Positions 27,001 through 36,055 of a stretch of 64,000 nt of DNA are shown here, piece after piece. Under the pieces are notes generated by a model. The model did not search any database and was not told where the DNA came from. It saw only the letters and a program-made list of their open reading frames with translations. The position numbers were made by a program, and so were the translations under genes. Positions within the stretch are counted from its first letter, which is position 1. Every line of letters begins with the position of its first letter. The stretch is from assembly GCA_039985655.1 (NCBI GenBank), contig JBDWSF010000003.1:186001-250000 (forward strand), written 5' to 3'. The DNA is from Postechiella sp039985655. GTDB taxonomy: Bacteria > Bacteroidota > Bacteroidia > Flavobacteriales > Flavobacteriaceae.

Positions 27001-28443
27001 GTAATGCTATTGTCTCAAAAACTTGCTGATTTCACGAAAGGTGAAGCAGATGTATTGCGTAAGGCGATGGGTAAAAAGCAAATTGCTGTACTTGATAAGA
27101 TGAAACCAAAGTTTGTCGAGCAAGCGAGTGCTAATGGCCACGATGCAAAAAAACTTGAGAAGATTTGGAAGGATTGGGAAGCCTTTGCAAGTTATGCCTT
27201 TAATAAGTCGCACTCTACATGTTATGCTTGGATTGCTTATCAAACTGCATATTTAAAAGCGCATTACCCTGCTGAATATATGGCAGCCGTTTTGTCTAAT
27301 AATATGAACGATATTAAGCAGGTAACTTTCTTTATGGAAGAATGCAAGCGTATGAAATTGCCTGTTTTAGGTCCCGATGTCAATGAATCGTTTTACAAAT
27401 TTTCTGTAAATAAAGACAATGCGGTACGTTTTGGAATGGGTGCTGTAAAAGGGGTAGGACATGGAGCTGTTGTAACTATTGTTGATCATAGAAAAAAAGA
27501 CGGCCCATTCAAGTCTATTTTCGATATGGCAAAACGAATTGATTTACGTGCAGCCAATAAAAGAGCTTTCGAAAATTTAGCTTTAGCAGGAGGTTTCGAT
27601 TGTTTTGGAGATCACCGCGCTCAATATTTTCATAAAGAAGGTGACGAGATTACGTTTTTAGAAAAGGCTGTAAAATATGGCGCGAAGCATCAAGAAAATG
27701 AAAATTCGGCCCAAGTCAGTTTATTTGGAGCAGCTAGTGATGTGCAAATAGCAGAACCTACAGTGCCGCCATGCGAAGAATGGGGAACTATGGAAAAGCT
27801 AGCGCAAGAACGTGAAGTGGTTGGGGTATATATTTCTGGGCATCCGTTGGATGATTTTAGAACCGAAATGAAAACGTTTTGTAGCGGAACCATTGCCTTT
27901 TTTAATGACATGGCACCTTATGTAAATCGAGAAATTACATTTGGAGGTGTGGTTACCGATGTGCAACATCGTGTAAGCAAGCAAGGAAAAGGCTGGGGCA
28001 TGTTTACGATTGAAGATTATACGGATTCTTATGAATTCAGAATTTTTGGTGAAGAGTATTTAAAATACAGGCATTTTTTAATGCAGAATAATTTTGTGTA
28101 TGTAAAGAGTTTTATTCGTGAGGGTTGGGTAAATAAAGATACGGGTAAAAAGAGTGATCCTAGACTTCAATTTAATGGGTTTCAACTGTTGCATGATATT
28201 ATGGAACATTACGCAAAAAGGCTAACCATTCAATTAAATATAAAGGAGTTGCATGAAGAAACCGTTGTCCGTTTAAAAGAATTGCTGCAAATGCATCCTG
28301 GAAACCAAATGCTGAATTTTGTAGTTTACGATAATAAAGAACAGATAAAAATACAACTGGCTAGCAGGAGACAAAAGGTAAAAGTTTCTCAGGAATTGTT
28401 GAGTGAATTAGAGAGTGAGAATATACTTTTTAAGTTGAATTAA
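24058..28443 (+). CDS. dnaE: DNA polymerase III alpha subunit with N-terminal proofreading exonuclease domain
   Basis: The 1461-residue protein begins with a DEDDh 3'-5' exonuclease (FDTETTGLP with Asp6 and Glu8; HNATADVEATTRCF near 175). A PHP domain follows (HLHNHS at 263-268). The polymerase core has PGRGSAAGS, the catalytic PDIDIDF block (Asp692 and Asp694), CGVIITPDD and KSHSTCYAWIAYQTAYLKAHYP. The end carries an OB-fold (ITFGGVVTDVQHRVSKQGKGWGMFTIEDY). It is the replicative polymerase. Fusing proofreading to DnaE is known in Bacteroidota and replaces a separate DnaQ. Confidence 0.95.
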   Translation: MYLIFDTETTGLPKRWNAPITDTDNWPRCIQIAWQLHDEMGNCVESEDYLVRPDGFNIPYDAEKIHGISTELAAEQGISLDDVLEKFNIALGKTKFVVGQNVKFDLNIMGAEFVRGNVVNQLQELPVLDTCTEHTANLCQIAGGRYGKFKLPTLSELHAHLFGTGFSEAHNATADVEATTRCFFELIRLGEYTKEQLDVEPEYFERFTELNPQTIQLIGLKHINLKKESAKINARIQKAQGTTISSEDIKQNESALADVDFTHLHNHSQFSVLQSTMSVSDLISVAAKNNMSAVALTDHANMMGAFHFVNAANKHNKNVKAKIAEAEAAGETTDAREIKPIIGCEFFVCEDHLDKSRKDNGYQIVILAKNKNGYHNLAKLSSHAFVNGFYYVPRIDKKLIQEYKEDLIILTGNLYGEIPSKVLNIGEKQAEDALLWWKNEFGDDLYVELMRHNQEDENRVNPTLINLAKKHAIKLIASNNTYYAKQSDANAHDILLCVKEGEKQGTPIGRGRGYRYGLPNQDYYFKSSDEMKKAFSDIPEAISNIEEVVDKIEAYQLARDVLLPAFDIPERFVHEEDNVDGGKRGENAFLRHLVYEGAKKRYGEELSEEVVERLDFELDVIEKTGYPGYFLIVEDFIREARNMDVSVGPGRGSAAGSVAAYCLWITNIDPMKYNLLFERFLNPDRVSMPDIDIDFDDEGRSRVMDYVIDKYGSNQVAQIITYGTMAAKSSIRDTARVLDLPLFDADRIAKLIPNMSKLNKIFGLSDKELAGKFRAEDLEKVNELLNIADGSDLQAETLNLARSLEGSVRNTGIHACGVIITPDDITKFVPVSLAKDSDLYVTQFDNSVVEDAGLLKMDFLGLKTLTLIKDTVKIVKAKHDILLDPESFPLDDEETYALFQRGETVGVFQYESPGMQKHLRDLKPTVFDDLIAMNALYRPGPMEYIPSFVRRKHGDEDIEYDLPAMEEYLKETYGITVYQEQVMLLSQKLADFTKGEADVLRKAMGKKQIAVLDKMKPKFVEQASANGHDAKKLEKIWKDWEAFASYAFNKSHSTCYAWIAYQTAYLKAHYPAEYMAAVLSNNMNDIKQVTFFMEECKRMKLPVLGPDVNESFYKFSVNKDNAVRFGMGAVKGVGHGAVVTIVDHRKKDGPFKSIFDMAKRIDLRAANKRAFENLALAGGFDCFGDHRAQYFHKEGDEITFLEKAVKYGAKHQENENSAQVSLFGAASDVQIAEPTVPPCEEWGTMEKLAQEREVVGVYISGHPLDDFRTEMKTFCSGTIAFFNDMAPYVNREITFGGVVTDVQHRVSKQGKGWGMFTIEDYTDSYEFRIFGEEYLKYRHFLMQNNFVYVKSFIREGWVNKDTGKKSDPRLQFNGFQLLHDIMEHYAKRLTIQLNIKELHEETVVRLKELLQMHPGNQMLNFVVYDNKEQIKIQLASRRQKVKVSQELLSELESENILFKLN

Positions 28444-29101
28444 ACTTTTTCCTGTGTTTTTTTGCAAAGATTTAGAGATTACACAAAATTTAATTAATTT
28501 GTTCTTGAGTAATAATTATATTTTTTTGCACAAACAATAAAATAAATTGTTTTTAATATGCATTTAATTGAAAGTAAGTGATTTATGTTTTGAGTCAGGT
28601 TAGGGTAGTCGAAACCTATGAGAAATTATCGATTTTAAGATCTTTCGACTGCACTCAAGGAGACAAAGACCGTATAATATTGGGTTTCATAACTAAAATA
28701 GGCTTATTCTTATGTCAAACTCAAGTTTTTAATGGTGAATGTGAAGCTAATGGTGACAATAATTAAAGGTTAAAAGTATTTTGTTACATCTACTGCTTCT
28801 TGCTAAAGTTTAAACACTATTAATAACAAAATAATAGTAAAATACTGCTAATTTTAAATAATTAAGACTACATCTAGTGGTATAATTAAAAGGTCTACAT
28901 TAAATATTAAAAAAAGCGACCCTAAATTTTTAACAGTTTGTATTTAACGTCTTATAATTACTGTAAGATAAAATGTTTAAAATCGATAAAAAAGATATTT
29001 AAAATGTTGTCTGTGTGTTTTCTATAGTCATTAGTCTAAAAAAAAATACAGAGGTTGCTCTTTTTCAGTAATTTACATATGTGAAATTTTAAATACTATA
29101 T
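28444..29101. other. long AT-rich intergenic region
   Basis: About 660 bases without a convincing gene. The only structured part is near 28600-28665, where CTTTCGACTGCACTCAAGG (28642-28660) is the reverse complement-like partner of the motif at 15191-15208. The 62-codon frame over it is not a gene. The last 200 bases should hold the promoter and leader of the LamG gene. No RNA gene is recognised. Confidence 0.5.
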
Positions 29102-30202
29102 ATGATGAAAAAATTACTTAAAAAATTATCTTTTGTTGCAATCTTATCTTTAACATTTGGAACTGTACAAGCACAAGATCCTGATGCTTTTGTGCATTTA
29201 CGATTTGAAAATAATTTAACTGCTACTGGTACAAGTGGTCTGACATTTTCACTTGTCGATAATTTAAATGGAACGGCTAACCTAGCATATGTTTTTGGTA
29301 ATGAGGGTAGTTCTGCTTTAGATTTTGGTGCTATCGATGCTAGTGCTGATCCAGCTGATCCTAATGTTCCAATAATTGATAATGACGATGACGTTGGTAT
29401 TCAAAGCAATGTGAATTCTGGTATTTCAGGTAATGATGCACGTAGTGTAACGGCTTGGGTTAGATTTGATGACGACTTAACAAGTAGTAACGGTAATTTT
29501 TGTGTAGCGAATTTTGGCCCTGGTTTTAGTGTGCCCGCTCAAGGGAGATTCAATTTTATAGTTGATACAAATAATGGAGCACTTGTAACAATATTCACAT
29601 CTGGTAGATCTACTGCTTTTTTTGAAGGTGCTGATAATCTAACTAGAAGAGCTGAAATTATGGATGTAGATACTCCAGCAAATTCACCTTGGCATCATGT
29701 AGCGGTTACTTATCCAGGTACTAAAGTCGAAGATATCGCTTTTTATTTAGATGGTGTACTCGTTCCAAGCGCTCCAGCCAACACAGAATTAGGTGATGGT
29801 CCTTTGTCTACAGTAGATTCTCCAATTTCTATAGCCATGGACTTACAATTTAGAAGCAAATGGTTTGATGGAGGTAGTCTAGATGATCTTAGGATTTACG
29901 ATTTTGAACTAACACAGGCTCAAGTTATGAACACTATGAATGGTAGTAATGCACTTTCCGTAGGAGATATTGCTTTTGGAGAAAACGAAATTAAAGCTTT
30001 CCCTAATGCGGTAGTTGATTTTTTACAAATCCAAACTACAAATAACAGCTCTTTAGAAATTAATGTATTTGATATTACTGGAAAAGCTATAATAAGAACC
30101 TCTGGTAATTCTGTAGATATGCGTGATTTAACTTCTGGTATGTATATTGTTAAAGTTAGAGAAGATAATAAAGTAGCTAACTTAAAAATTCTTAAAAAAT
30201 AA
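29102..30202 (+). CDS. secreted LamG-domain protein with T9SS type A sorting domain
   Basis: The 366 residues comprise a signal peptide (MMKKLLKKLSFVAILSLTFGTVQAQ), a concanavalin/LamG-like beta sandwich (FVHLRFENNLTATGTSG, SVTAWVRFDDDL, PWHHVAVTYPG, FYLDGVLV, LDDLRIYDFELTQAQV), and a C-terminal type IX sorting domain (about 295-366; INVFDITGKAII, LTSGMYIVKV). It is exported through the type IX system to the cell surface, where LamG domains usually bind glycans. A strong terminator follows, so it is monocistronic. Confidence 0.85.
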   Translation: MMKKLLKKLSFVAILSLTFGTVQAQDPDAFVHLRFENNLTATGTSGLTFSLVDNLNGTANLAYVFGNEGSSALDFGAIDASADPADPNVPIIDNDDDVGIQSNVNSGISGNDARSVTAWVRFDDDLTSSNGNFCVANFGPGFSVPAQGRFNFIVDTNNGALVTIFTSGRSTAFFEGADNLTRRAEIMDVDTPANSPWHHVAVTYPGTKVEDIAFYLDGVLVPSAPANTELGDGPLSTVDSPISIAMDLQFRSKWFDGGSLDDLRIYDFELTQAQVMNTMNGSNALSVGDIAFGENEIKAFPNAVVDFLQIQTTNNSSLEINVFDITGKAIIRTSGNSVDMRDLTSGMYIVKVREDNKVANLKILKK

Positions 30203-30231
30203 CTAAGCCTTATTTTTTATAATTTATAGAG

Positions 30232-30274
30232 AATATCCTGTTGTATTTAAAGTGTATAACAGGATATTTTTTTT
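30232..30274 (+). terminator. rho-independent terminator of the LamG gene
   Basis: AATATCCTGTT pairs perfectly with AACAGGATATT across a 15-base loop and is followed by a T-run, 30 bases after the stop. Confidence 0.85.
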
Positions 30275-30453
30275 GCATTTAGAAGCAGTAAGTTTTTAAT
30301 ATATAGAGGTAAATGATATTTTAGGGTTACATACAATTAAATTATTTATGAGATGCCGAAGCAAAGTTTTGTAAGGAATTAATGAATTAGAAGCGCAAGA
30401 TGTTATGTTTTAGTTGAATTAGGTATTGTTGTTAAAAATGAAGTATAAAACCT

Positions 30454-31104
30454 TTATTTAATGTATATTAATGGATTTGTTCTTGGTGAAGACATAAAAT
30501 GATTTTTTCCAAACAACAAAAATAAAACCCCATTAATTTTACTACCTGCTTTTTTACGAATTATAGAAAAGGCTTTCGTTATTTGGGCTTCAACTGTTTT
30601 AATAGAAATGTCTAAATATTCTGCAATTTCAATATTAGTTAGCCCTTCTTGTTTACTTAATAAAAATGTCTGTTTACATTTAGGAGGAAGATTTTGTATT
30701 TCATTTTTAACTAAAGTAATTAATCCTTCTAATCCATTGTCATCTTCTTCATGGCCTATTAGAATATTTAAAGCTTCAATATATGCTTTTTCTAAAGCCA
30801 TGGTAGATTTTTCTTTACGGTACAAATCAATAAACTCATTATAAACGGATTTATATAGAAAGCTTTGTATACTAAAATCATCCTTAAGTTTATCGCGTTT
30901 TTGCCATACTCTTAAAAATACATTTTGTACAATATCTTCTGCGTTATCATGATTATGTGATAAGTTAAAAGCATATACGCATAGTTTTTGATGGTAGGCA
31001 TCAACTAAAAAAGTATAGGCATCCGTGTTGCCTCTTTTTAGAGCTTGAATTAGCTTTATATTATTTTTTGAAAAAATGGACATTTCATTGAAATTCTTCT
31101 GCAA
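30454..31104 (-). CDS. ECF RNA polymerase sigma-70 factor, Bacteroidota FecI-type
   Basis: The protein has 216 residues: region 2 (YAFNLSHNHDNAEDIVQNVFLRVW, about 45-68) and region 4 with a helix-turn-helix (LPPKCKQTFLLSKQEGLTNIEIAEYLDISIKTVEAQI). This matches the Bacteroidota sigma-70 family that works with FecR and SusC. The gene is divergent from the FecR-SusC-SusD locus, which it probably controls; normally such sigma genes precede fecR on the same strand. A Met seven residues in (31083) is an alternative start. Confidence 0.9.
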   Translation of the reverse strand: MQKNFNEMSIFSKNNIKLIQALKRGNTDAYTFLVDAYHQKLCVYAFNLSHNHDNAEDIVQNVFLRVWQKRDKLKDDFSIQSFLYKSVYNEFIDLYRKEKSTMALEKAYIEALNILIGHEEDDNGLEGLITLVKNEIQNLPPKCKQTFLLSKQEGLTNIEIAEYLDISIKTVEAQITKAFSIIRKKAGSKINGVLFLLFGKNHFMSSPRTNPLIYIK

Positions 31105-31177
31105 ATTAATGAAAATGTTATTAAAAAGTAAGGGTAATGTAAAAATGCTTCGTTATAAGATAAAGATGTAATTAATA

Positions 31178-32338
31178 ATGCTTCCTAAAAAAATAGAAAA
31201 TTATATAATTAAGTATCTTAATAATCAAGCTACGTTAAATGAGTTAGATGAACTTTCATTATGGCTTGAAAATCCTGTAAACAGGCCCCTGTTTAATAAT
31301 TATGTTAAAACCAACTATGCAATAACCTATACAATGAAACATTATGATGCCAATCAAACTAAGAAGCATTTAATAGATGTAATTAATAAAGAGAAAAAGA
31401 CATATCGATTGCTGAAAATGAAACAAAATGTTTTTAAATATGCTGCGGTAATTATTCTATTTCTTTGCTTAGGATATGGTTACCAACAAGGTTATTTTAG
31501 TAAACAATCAAGACTTGAAATTCCTAGAGAAAATATTACTCTACAATTAAACAATAAGGAGAAATTAATTATTAAAGTAGGCGAGTCGAAAAGAACATTT
31601 ACTTTTAAAGGACATGTAGTAGGAACACAAACAGGTAATACGCTTCTTTTGCATAAAAATGCAGAGACAAAGGAATCATTAGTTTATAATACCTTAACGG
31701 TACCTTATGGAAAACGGTTTAAAGTACAATTGTCTGATGGTACTTTGGTTGATTTAAATGCAGGTTCGTCATTAAAATATCCAGTTAATTTTATTGAAGG
31801 AGAAAACAGACACGTGTTTTTAAAAGGCGAAGCATTTTTTGATGTTGCTAAAGATGCAAAGCATCCATTTATAGTTAATGCTAATGAGGTTGATGTAAGA
31901 GTATTGGGGACAAAATTTAATGTGTCGTCTTATCCTGAAGATGAAAGTATCAATACTGTTTTAATTGAAGGTTCAGTAAGTACTTATAAAAAAGGAGAAA
32001 CTTATAATCCTGAAAAAGCAACAATACTTAAGCCAGGATATAAAGCTGCATGGCATAAAAAAAGCAATATTATAAATGTTGATAAAACAAATATTGAAGT
32101 GCATACTGCTTGGATAGATGGTAGATTGATATTGCACGAAATCCCATTTAATGATATACTAAAAAAGTTAGAACGCCAATACAACGTCATTTTTGTGAAC
32201 AATAATAAAACTCTTGAAAGTAGATATTTTACTGCTAAATTTGATGTGGAAGATATTTATCAGGTCGTAGAAAGTTTAAGTTACTCAGGGAATTTTACTT
32301 ATAAATTTGACGAAGATAAAATTATAATTAACCCATAA
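31178..32338 (+). CDS. FecR-family anti-sigma factor
   Basis: The 386 residues comprise a cytosolic N-terminal domain (1-84), one membrane helix (about 86-104), and a periplasmic FecR domain (VPYGKRFKVQLSDGTLVDLNAGSSLKYP, VFLKGEAFFDVAKD, VRVLGTKFNVSSY). A C-terminal DUF4974/STN-like domain follows (ILHEIPFNDILKKLERQYNV). It holds the neighbouring sigma factor until the SusC transducer signals substrate. It is transcribed with the SusC/SusD genes after a gap of about 130 bases and divergently from the sigma gene. Confidence 0.9.
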   Translation: MLPKKIENYIIKYLNNQATLNELDELSLWLENPVNRPLFNNYVKTNYAITYTMKHYDANQTKKHLIDVINKEKKTYRLLKMKQNVFKYAAVIILFLCLGYGYQQGYFSKQSRLEIPRENITLQLNNKEKLIIKVGESKRTFTFKGHVVGTQTGNTLLLHKNAETKESLVYNTLTVPYGKRFKVQLSDGTLVDLNAGSSLKYPVNFIEGENRHVFLKGEAFFDVAKDAKHPFIVNANEVDVRVLGTKFNVSSYPEDESINTVLIEGSVSTYKKGETYNPEKATILKPGYKAAWHKKSNIINVDKTNIEVHTAWIDGRLILHEIPFNDILKKLERQYNVIFVNNNKTLESRYFTAKFDVEDIYQVVESLSYSGNFTYKFDEDKIIINP

Positions 32339-32471
32339 AAACAAGAAAGCTTATGATGAAAAACTGACTTATATTAAAAACTAACGTAATTTAAAAAGTC
32401 GCTTTTTTAACTTTATTTGATTTTAAAAACTAGTTCTGTAGAATGGGTTTAAAACAAATAAAAACCGGAAA

Positions 32472-35400
32472 ATGCTCGAACACTTTCCGATTTTCAAAAA
32501 AGTGATTCAAATGTCTAACACATTAAATCAAATCAAAAGTATGAAAAAATTCATTACAGAGGTTAGTGAATTACTATATCTCTCTAAAATAAGTTTAAAA
32601 ATGAAGCTCTCATATATTCTGCTTTTTTTTACTTTATTTCAAATTCAAGCGAATACAACACACTCTCAAAATGTAAAGGTTACATTAGATTGTAAAGAAA
32701 TGAACATTGAGGATGTTTTGAGTGAAATTGAACGAAAAACCGATTTTAAGTTCTTATATGAAAAGGATGTTTTTCAAAAAAGTAAGATTGTAAGCATCTT
32801 ATCAAATAAAGAAAAGTTATCGAATATTCTAAAAAGGCTTTTTAAAACTGAAGATGTTGATTTTAAGGTAGCCGATAAACAAATTGTCTTATTTCCAAAA
32901 AGCATAAAAAAGCCAACATATTTTGTAAGTTTCAAAAAGGCTGTTGATAAATTATTTCAACAAAAGCGTACAATAATGGGTAAAGTTACCAATGAAAAAG
33001 GTGAGCCACTTCCAGGAGCAACTATAGCTGTAAAAGGTACTTCTAAGGGCGTTAGTGCTAATTTTGATGGACGCTATTTAATAGAGTTAACAGATGCGAA
33101 TGCCACTATTCTTGTAATTTCATATATTGGTTATGAGACCCAAGAAGTACAAGTTAATACTGGTGATAATAATAAAACCATTATTATTATTAATATCCAA
33201 TTAAAAGAAGATGTTACTGGCCTTGGAGAAACGGTAATTATAGGTTATGGAAAAGTAAAACGAGAAAACCTTACAGGTTCTGTTGGTACCGTCGATGTTG
33301 GTGGTATAGTCAGTCAAGCACCAACAGTAAATCTAGATTATGCTTTACAGGGTCAAGTTGCAGGTGTTTATGTAACGAGTTCTTCTGGGCAACCTGGAGC
33401 AGCAGCTCGTGTTAGAATTAGAGGAAATACATCTTTATTAGGGTCTAATCAACCGTTGTATGTTATTGATGGTATACCAGTACCACCCGATAGTAATATT
33501 CCAATTGGAGGTACAGAAGGAGGTAACTTAGGTAATGAACTTGATCAAGAAGGTATAAGCACGCCTATAGGTAATATAAATTCTTCAGATATAGAATCTA
33601 TAAGTGTTTTAAAGGACGCATCTGCTGCTGCTATTTACGGATCAAGAGCAGCTAATGGCGTTATTATAATTAATACAAAGCAAGGTGTATATTCTAGTGA
33701 AACTAAATTTAATGCTAGCGTTTCAGTTAGTACTCAAAATGCACAAACTCTTGAAGTTTTAAATGCGCAACAATTTAAGGATGCTTGGACAACAGCAGTT
33801 GAAAATGGTACAAGAGATGATGTTTTTGCTCGTGCAGTATTAGATGGTTCTTATTTTGGGAATGCTGATACAAACTGGGAAGATGAAGTTAGTCCTGGGA
33901 CACCAATTACTACAAATTATTATTTAAATGTATTAGGTGGTTCAGAAAAGACAAGATACAGCACGTCTTTAGGAGTAAATACGCAAGATGGCGTATATGA
34001 AAATACGGGTTTTGATAGATATTCTTTTACTTTAAACCTAGATACTAAAATTAAAGAAAGTTGGACTTTTGGTTCTAGAATAAATGTTTCATCAACAGAA
34101 CAAGAAGCGACAGATGCAGGCCTTACTCAGTTGACTTACAGTTTTAGACCTGACCTTCCAATTTTTGATGAAGAAGGTAATTATTCTTTTTCATCACAAT
34201 ATAGTTTTGAGAATCCGGTAGCAAGATCTCAGGCAACAAATAATAATAAAACATTTTTATTACTAGCTTCTATTTATACACAGCTAAAGTTAGCGGAAGG
34301 GTTAAGTGTAAAAACGCTTTTCTCAATGAATTATAATGCAGGTAATCAACAAAGCTATTATCCATTATACACATTTACTGGAGGATGGAGCAGAACGCAA
34401 GGTAATGGAGATGGTTATGCGCAAGAAAGCAGAAGTCGTAGCACAAATACCTTATTGCAAACGACATTAACTTACGATACATTAATTGAAAAGCATAATA
34501 TAAATACTGTTTTAGGAGCGTCTTTTGAAAAAAACAAAAGATCTAATGTTAAAGGTTGGGGTGAAGGTTTTTTTAATGAAGTATTAACCAATATAACAAG
34601 TGCTACAATATTTACAGATGCATCATCTTTTGAATCAGGTTCAGGTCTGTCTTCATATTTTGGTCGGGTTAATTACGATTTTGATAATAAATATTTATTA
34701 ACGCTTTCGGCAAGAGTTGATGGGTCTTCAAAGTTTGCTCCAAATAATCAATACGCTTTTTTTCCAGCTGCTGCTGTAGCTTGGAGAATTTCTAATGAGA
34801 ATTTTTTAAGTGAAAGTACTTTTATTGATGAGTTAAAGTTAAGAGCTAGTATAGGAACAACAGGTCAACAAGATTTTGGTGATTATGCATGGAGAACACT
34901 TTTTGAAACAGAGGATTATGGTCCAGATCCTTCCATAATAGCATCACAATTAGGAAATGCTAGTTTGAAATGGGAAACTACAGAGCAAATTGATTTTGGT
35001 GTTGATTTTTCATTTTTTAAAGGAAGATTTCGTGGTGGTTTTGGATATTATTCTAAAGAAACAAAAGATGCTTTATTTACTGCTATAACACCAGGTAGTA
35101 CAGGGTTTAATAGGATAATAGCAAATATAGGGGATACTAAAAACACAGGATTAGAACTAGAACTTAAAGGAGATGTTGTTAGAGCAAAGGATTTTAATTG
35201 GAATATATCATTAAACGTGAGTAAAAATGATAATAAACTTACTAAGATTTCTGATGATTTTATGGATGAAGATGGTTTTTTAACAGGTTTTCCAGGTGGT
35301 GGCAGACTGAGAGAAGGCAGTCCTATTGGGTTGATTTACGGTTATGTTGCTGAAGGGCTTTTTCAAAACCAAGAAGATATAGATGTTTTAAATACGGCAT

Positions 35401-36044
35401 CTTCTACGGGCACTTACCAAAACAGCCTAACTTCTCCAGGAGATTTAAGGTTTAAAGATTTAACAGGGCCAGATGGGGTGCCAGATGGTGTAATTACTGC
35501 TTTAGATCAACAGGTTATTGGAGATACGCAACCAGACTTTTTTGGAGGACTTAATAGTGCTTTTCAATATAAAGGCTTTGCATTATCCACATTTTTTACT
35601 TTTTCTGTAGGTAATGATATAGACTCGTTTAGTTTAGCTAGAGACACAAACTTTGCGAGTACTTTTATTGGTGAGAACAAAGTGACCAGTGTTTTAAATG
35701 CTTGGACTCCTGAAAATCCAGATACGGATATACCAAGACTTGTTTATTTTGACCCAAATAATAATGATAGAGTTTCATCTCATTATGTTAACGATGCTTC
35801 GTATTTAAGATTAAAAACATTAAACTTTAGTTATACTTTTTCAAAGCGAGCATTAGAACAGATAAAGCTTTTTGATCACATTTCAATTTTCATGACTGCC
35901 CAAAATTTATTTACAATTACAAGTTATCCAGGAGCAGACCCAGAAGCTTCTAATTTGTTTAATAATGACATTAGTGCAGGTAGAGATAATAATCGCTTTC
36001 CTATAGCAAAAGTGTTCACTACAGGGGTAAGAATAGGATTTTAA
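32472..36044 (+). CDS. SusC/RagA-type TonB-dependent transducer
   Basis: Signal-peptide-like MKLSYILLFFTLFQIQA lies unusually far in (about residue 43), so translation may start at the Met at 32541. It is followed by an STN domain (VTLDCKEMNIEDVLSEIERKTDFKFLYEKD), a carboxypeptidase-like regulatory domain (MGKVTNEKGEPLPGATIAVKG), the plug (GYGKVKRENLTGSV, VLKDASAAAIYGSRAANGVIII) and a large beta-barrel ending in FTTGVRIGF. The STN domain marks it as a transducer that signals to FecR as well as importing substrate. Its SusD partner follows 11 bases later. Confidence 0.9.
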   Translation: MLEHFPIFKKVIQMSNTLNQIKSMKKFITEVSELLYLSKISLKMKLSYILLFFTLFQIQANTTHSQNVKVTLDCKEMNIEDVLSEIERKTDFKFLYEKDVFQKSKIVSILSNKEKLSNILKRLFKTEDVDFKVADKQIVLFPKSIKKPTYFVSFKKAVDKLFQQKRTIMGKVTNEKGEPLPGATIAVKGTSKGVSANFDGRYLIELTDANATILVISYIGYETQEVQVNTGDNNKTIIIINIQLKEDVTGLGETVIIGYGKVKRENLTGSVGTVDVGGIVSQAPTVNLDYALQGQVAGVYVTSSSGQPGAAARVRIRGNTSLLGSNQPLYVIDGIPVPPDSNIPIGGTEGGNLGNELDQEGISTPIGNINSSDIESISVLKDASAAAIYGSRAANGVIIINTKQGVYSSETKFNASVSVSTQNAQTLEVLNAQQFKDAWTTAVENGTRDDVFARAVLDGSYFGNADTNWEDEVSPGTPITTNYYLNVLGGSEKTRYSTSLGVNTQDGVYENTGFDRYSFTLNLDTKIKESWTFGSRINVSSTEQEATDAGLTQLTYSFRPDLPIFDEEGNYSFSSQYSFENPVARSQATNNNKTFLLLASIYTQLKLAEGLSVKTLFSMNYNAGNQQSYYPLYTFTGGWSRTQGNGDGYAQESRSRSTNTLLQTTLTYDTLIEKHNINTVLGASFEKNKRSNVKGWGEGFFNEVLTNITSATIFTDASSFESGSGLSSYFGRVNYDFDNKYLLTLSARVDGSSKFAPNNQYAFFPAAAVAWRISNENFLSESTFIDELKLRASIGTTGQQDFGDYAWRTLFETEDYGPDPSIIASQLGNASLKWETTEQIDFGVDFSFFKGRFRGGFGYYSKETKDALFTAITPGSTGFNRIIANIGDTKNTGLELELKGDVVRAKDFNWNISLNVSKNDNKLTKISDDFMDEDGFLTGFPGGGRLREGSPIGLIYGYVAEGLFQNQEDIDVLNTASSTGTYQNSLTSPGDLRFKDLTGPDGVPDGVITALDQQVIGDTQPDFFGGLNSAFQYKGFALSTFFTFSVGNDIDSFSLARDTNFASTFIGENKVTSVLNAWTPENPDTDIPRLVYFDPNNNDRVSSHYVNDASYLRLKTLNFSYTFSKRALEQIKLFDHISIFMTAQNLFTITSYPGADPEASNLFNNDISAGRDNNRFPIAKVFTTGVRIGF

Positions 36045-36055
36045 AAAATATAATT

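Noticed and set aside
28578..28766. 62-codon frame downstream of dnaE
   Set aside because: It runs through a short dispersed repeat motif and has no plausible start context or protein-like composition.
28444..29101. Possible small RNA gene in the long gap
   Set aside because: No stable stem-loop followed by a T-run and no tRNA-like folding were found by eye.
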